From Symsagittifera roscoffensis (Eukaryota; Xenacoelomorpha; Acoela; Convolutidae): 64,000 bases of DNA. The notes beneath the pieces were generated by a model, which made no database searches, had not been told where the DNA came from, and was given only the letters and a program-made list of their open reading frames with translations. Positions 63,110 through 64,000 of this stretch are shown one piece after another. Position 1 is the stretch's first letter. The number at the start of each line of letters is the position of its first letter. A program made the translations under genes and the position numbers. The stretch is taken from contig NC_087063.1 of the NCBI RefSeq assembly GCF_963678635.1, positions 58,970,759-59,034,758 of the forward strand, given 5' to 3'.

Positions 63110-64000
63110 GCCGCCAACTTGGATCACTACACCGATCAAATTCCCACCCAACCAATCTTACCTCTACAATCCCAATAATACCACTTTTTGCTTTTCCGCC
63201 ACCCGATTTTCCATCTAGTAATGTAACATCAGGCATGAATTCCGACACTAATTCACACATCTCAGTTTTATACTCCATCTCACAGCTAAATAACCCGAAT
63301 ATTGAAACCCCCGATGAATTCACCGACTCAGAACCATCCCCATCCAATAATTTTCATAACTCTTCTAATTTTTCTCAACCCCCTTTTCAACCCATATTAT
63401 CCAATAACCCTGACCCAATTACTCCCACACCCTCTTATGCTTCCCAAGTTACCCCAACCTATTCCTCATACCATTCTGACCAATCATCTCATTCTCCAGA
63501 CACCCCCCGAATCTCCCCAGAGCTAGATAATTTTATTACCCTTCAACAACAACCCTACCACCTTAATACCCCAACCATAAACCAAATCTCCTCCACAATA
63601 AATTCATCCAACCCCCCTACCCCTACACCCTCTTCAACTTATACTGAATCACTAGCACCATCATCCACATCAACTGAATCTTCACTCAACACTAATAGAG
63701 CTTACCGCACTTTTAAAAGAAAGTTCCCCAACCATCCTTTCCCAGCAAAACCAGGAACAGCCCGTGAATACATCAACCACCCCAAGCATACTAACACAAA
63801 AGAATTTTTAGCCATCACCTTACCCTCATTCCCACAATACACCTTAAACACCCCCCACGACACTAACGAAACACGCAACTTCGTAGATGAATACGTTTTA
63901 ATGCCTACTCTCTCTTGGACCTCATATTATCATTTCACTAACCCTCTTTGCTTACCCTTATCTAACACTCACATCGATATAGAGCGAAATACGGACATAC
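63107..64000 (+). CDS. ORF8, N-terminal part (copy C, cut by window end)
   Basis: Starts at ATG 63107 inside the env stop (ATGA) and is open to the end of the window, 298 codons of an expected 602. MSRQLGSLHRSNSHPTNL start, then Pro/Ser/Thr/Asn-rich to about residue 200, then the conserved block LPSFPQYTLNTP and VLMPTLSWTSYYHF. Unlike A there is no stop at codon 10, and unlike D no frame change, so this is the reference start for the gene. Confidence 0.85.

Larger units (their letters stand above)
48025..64000 (+). mobile_element. Copy C of the giant LTR retroelement, 3' end beyond window
   Basis: Starts with a 408-bp 5' LTR and PBS and carries ORF1, ORF2, a single gag-pol frame, ORF4, ORF5, ORF6, env and the first 298 codons of ORF8 without any lesion I can detect. 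By analogy with A about 3 kb lie beyond the window. This is the best reference for the intact coding plan and may be capable of movement. Confidence 0.95.

Overview
The window is from an invertebrate animal genome (AT-rich, GT-AG intron, animal-type NET zinc-finger gene). The sequence alone does not fix the phylum. About four fifths of it belongs to one family of very large Ty3/gypsy-class, envelope-bearing LTR retroelements. I see no prokaryotic genes, CRISPR array, rRNA or tRNA gene.

Layout. (1) 1-3896, + strand: 3' part of element copy D (end of env, last ORF, long 3' region, 3' LTR). (2) 3897-9349: gene-poor AT-rich DNA with a foldback MITE, a hAT-like MITE and a 33-bp tandem repeat. (3) 9350-28255, - strand: complete copy A, 18.9 kb, two LTRs that look identical and a 4-bp target duplication CCAC, inserted inside a second hAT-like MITE. 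(4) 29726-39531, - strand: decayed, divergent copy B with its 5' half missing. (5) 39532-42566, - strand: broken APE-type LINE abutting B. (6) 43741-44083: foldback MITE with a 9-bp duplication. (7) 45094-46971, + strand: the only host gene recognised, a two-exon NET-family (NocA/Nlz/Elbow/TLP-1) zinc-finger regulator. (8) 47605-47979, - strand: solo LTR with TSD TCAA. (9) 48025-64000, + strand: copy C, coding-intact as far as the window goes, cut by the window end inside its last ORF.

The element. Comparing A, B, C and D gives the order 5' LTR (about 410 bp) - PBS - ORF1 (77 aa) - structured leader of about 0.9 kb - ORF2 (155 aa, basic) - gag-pol in one frame (2740 aa: capsid, CCHC knuckle, protease, RT, RNase H, integrase with GPY/F) - 0.6 kb spacer with paired motifs - ORF4 and ORF5 (small membrane proteins) - ORF6 (about 377 codons without an ATG) - envelope-like glycoprotein (872 aa) - ORF8 (about 602 aa) - about 1.6 kb of 3' region with conserved hairpins and palindromes - PPT - 3' LTR. 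ORFs overlap at tight junctions: gag over ORF2 by 26 nt, ORF5 over ORF4 and ORF8 over env at ATGA, env over ORF6 by 13 nt. Gag-Pol and Env would build an enveloped particle. ORF1, ORF2, ORF4, ORF5, ORF6 and ORF8 match nothing I can name, and their retention in several copies makes this look like a complex retrovirus-like element with accessory genes. That is the main candidate for an undescribed system.

A and C are close relatives in opposite orientation, forming inverted repeats of roughly 16 kb around the NET gene. B is clearly older and serves as an outgroup, showing which non-coding structures are conserved, including an LTR hairpin with compensatory base changes.
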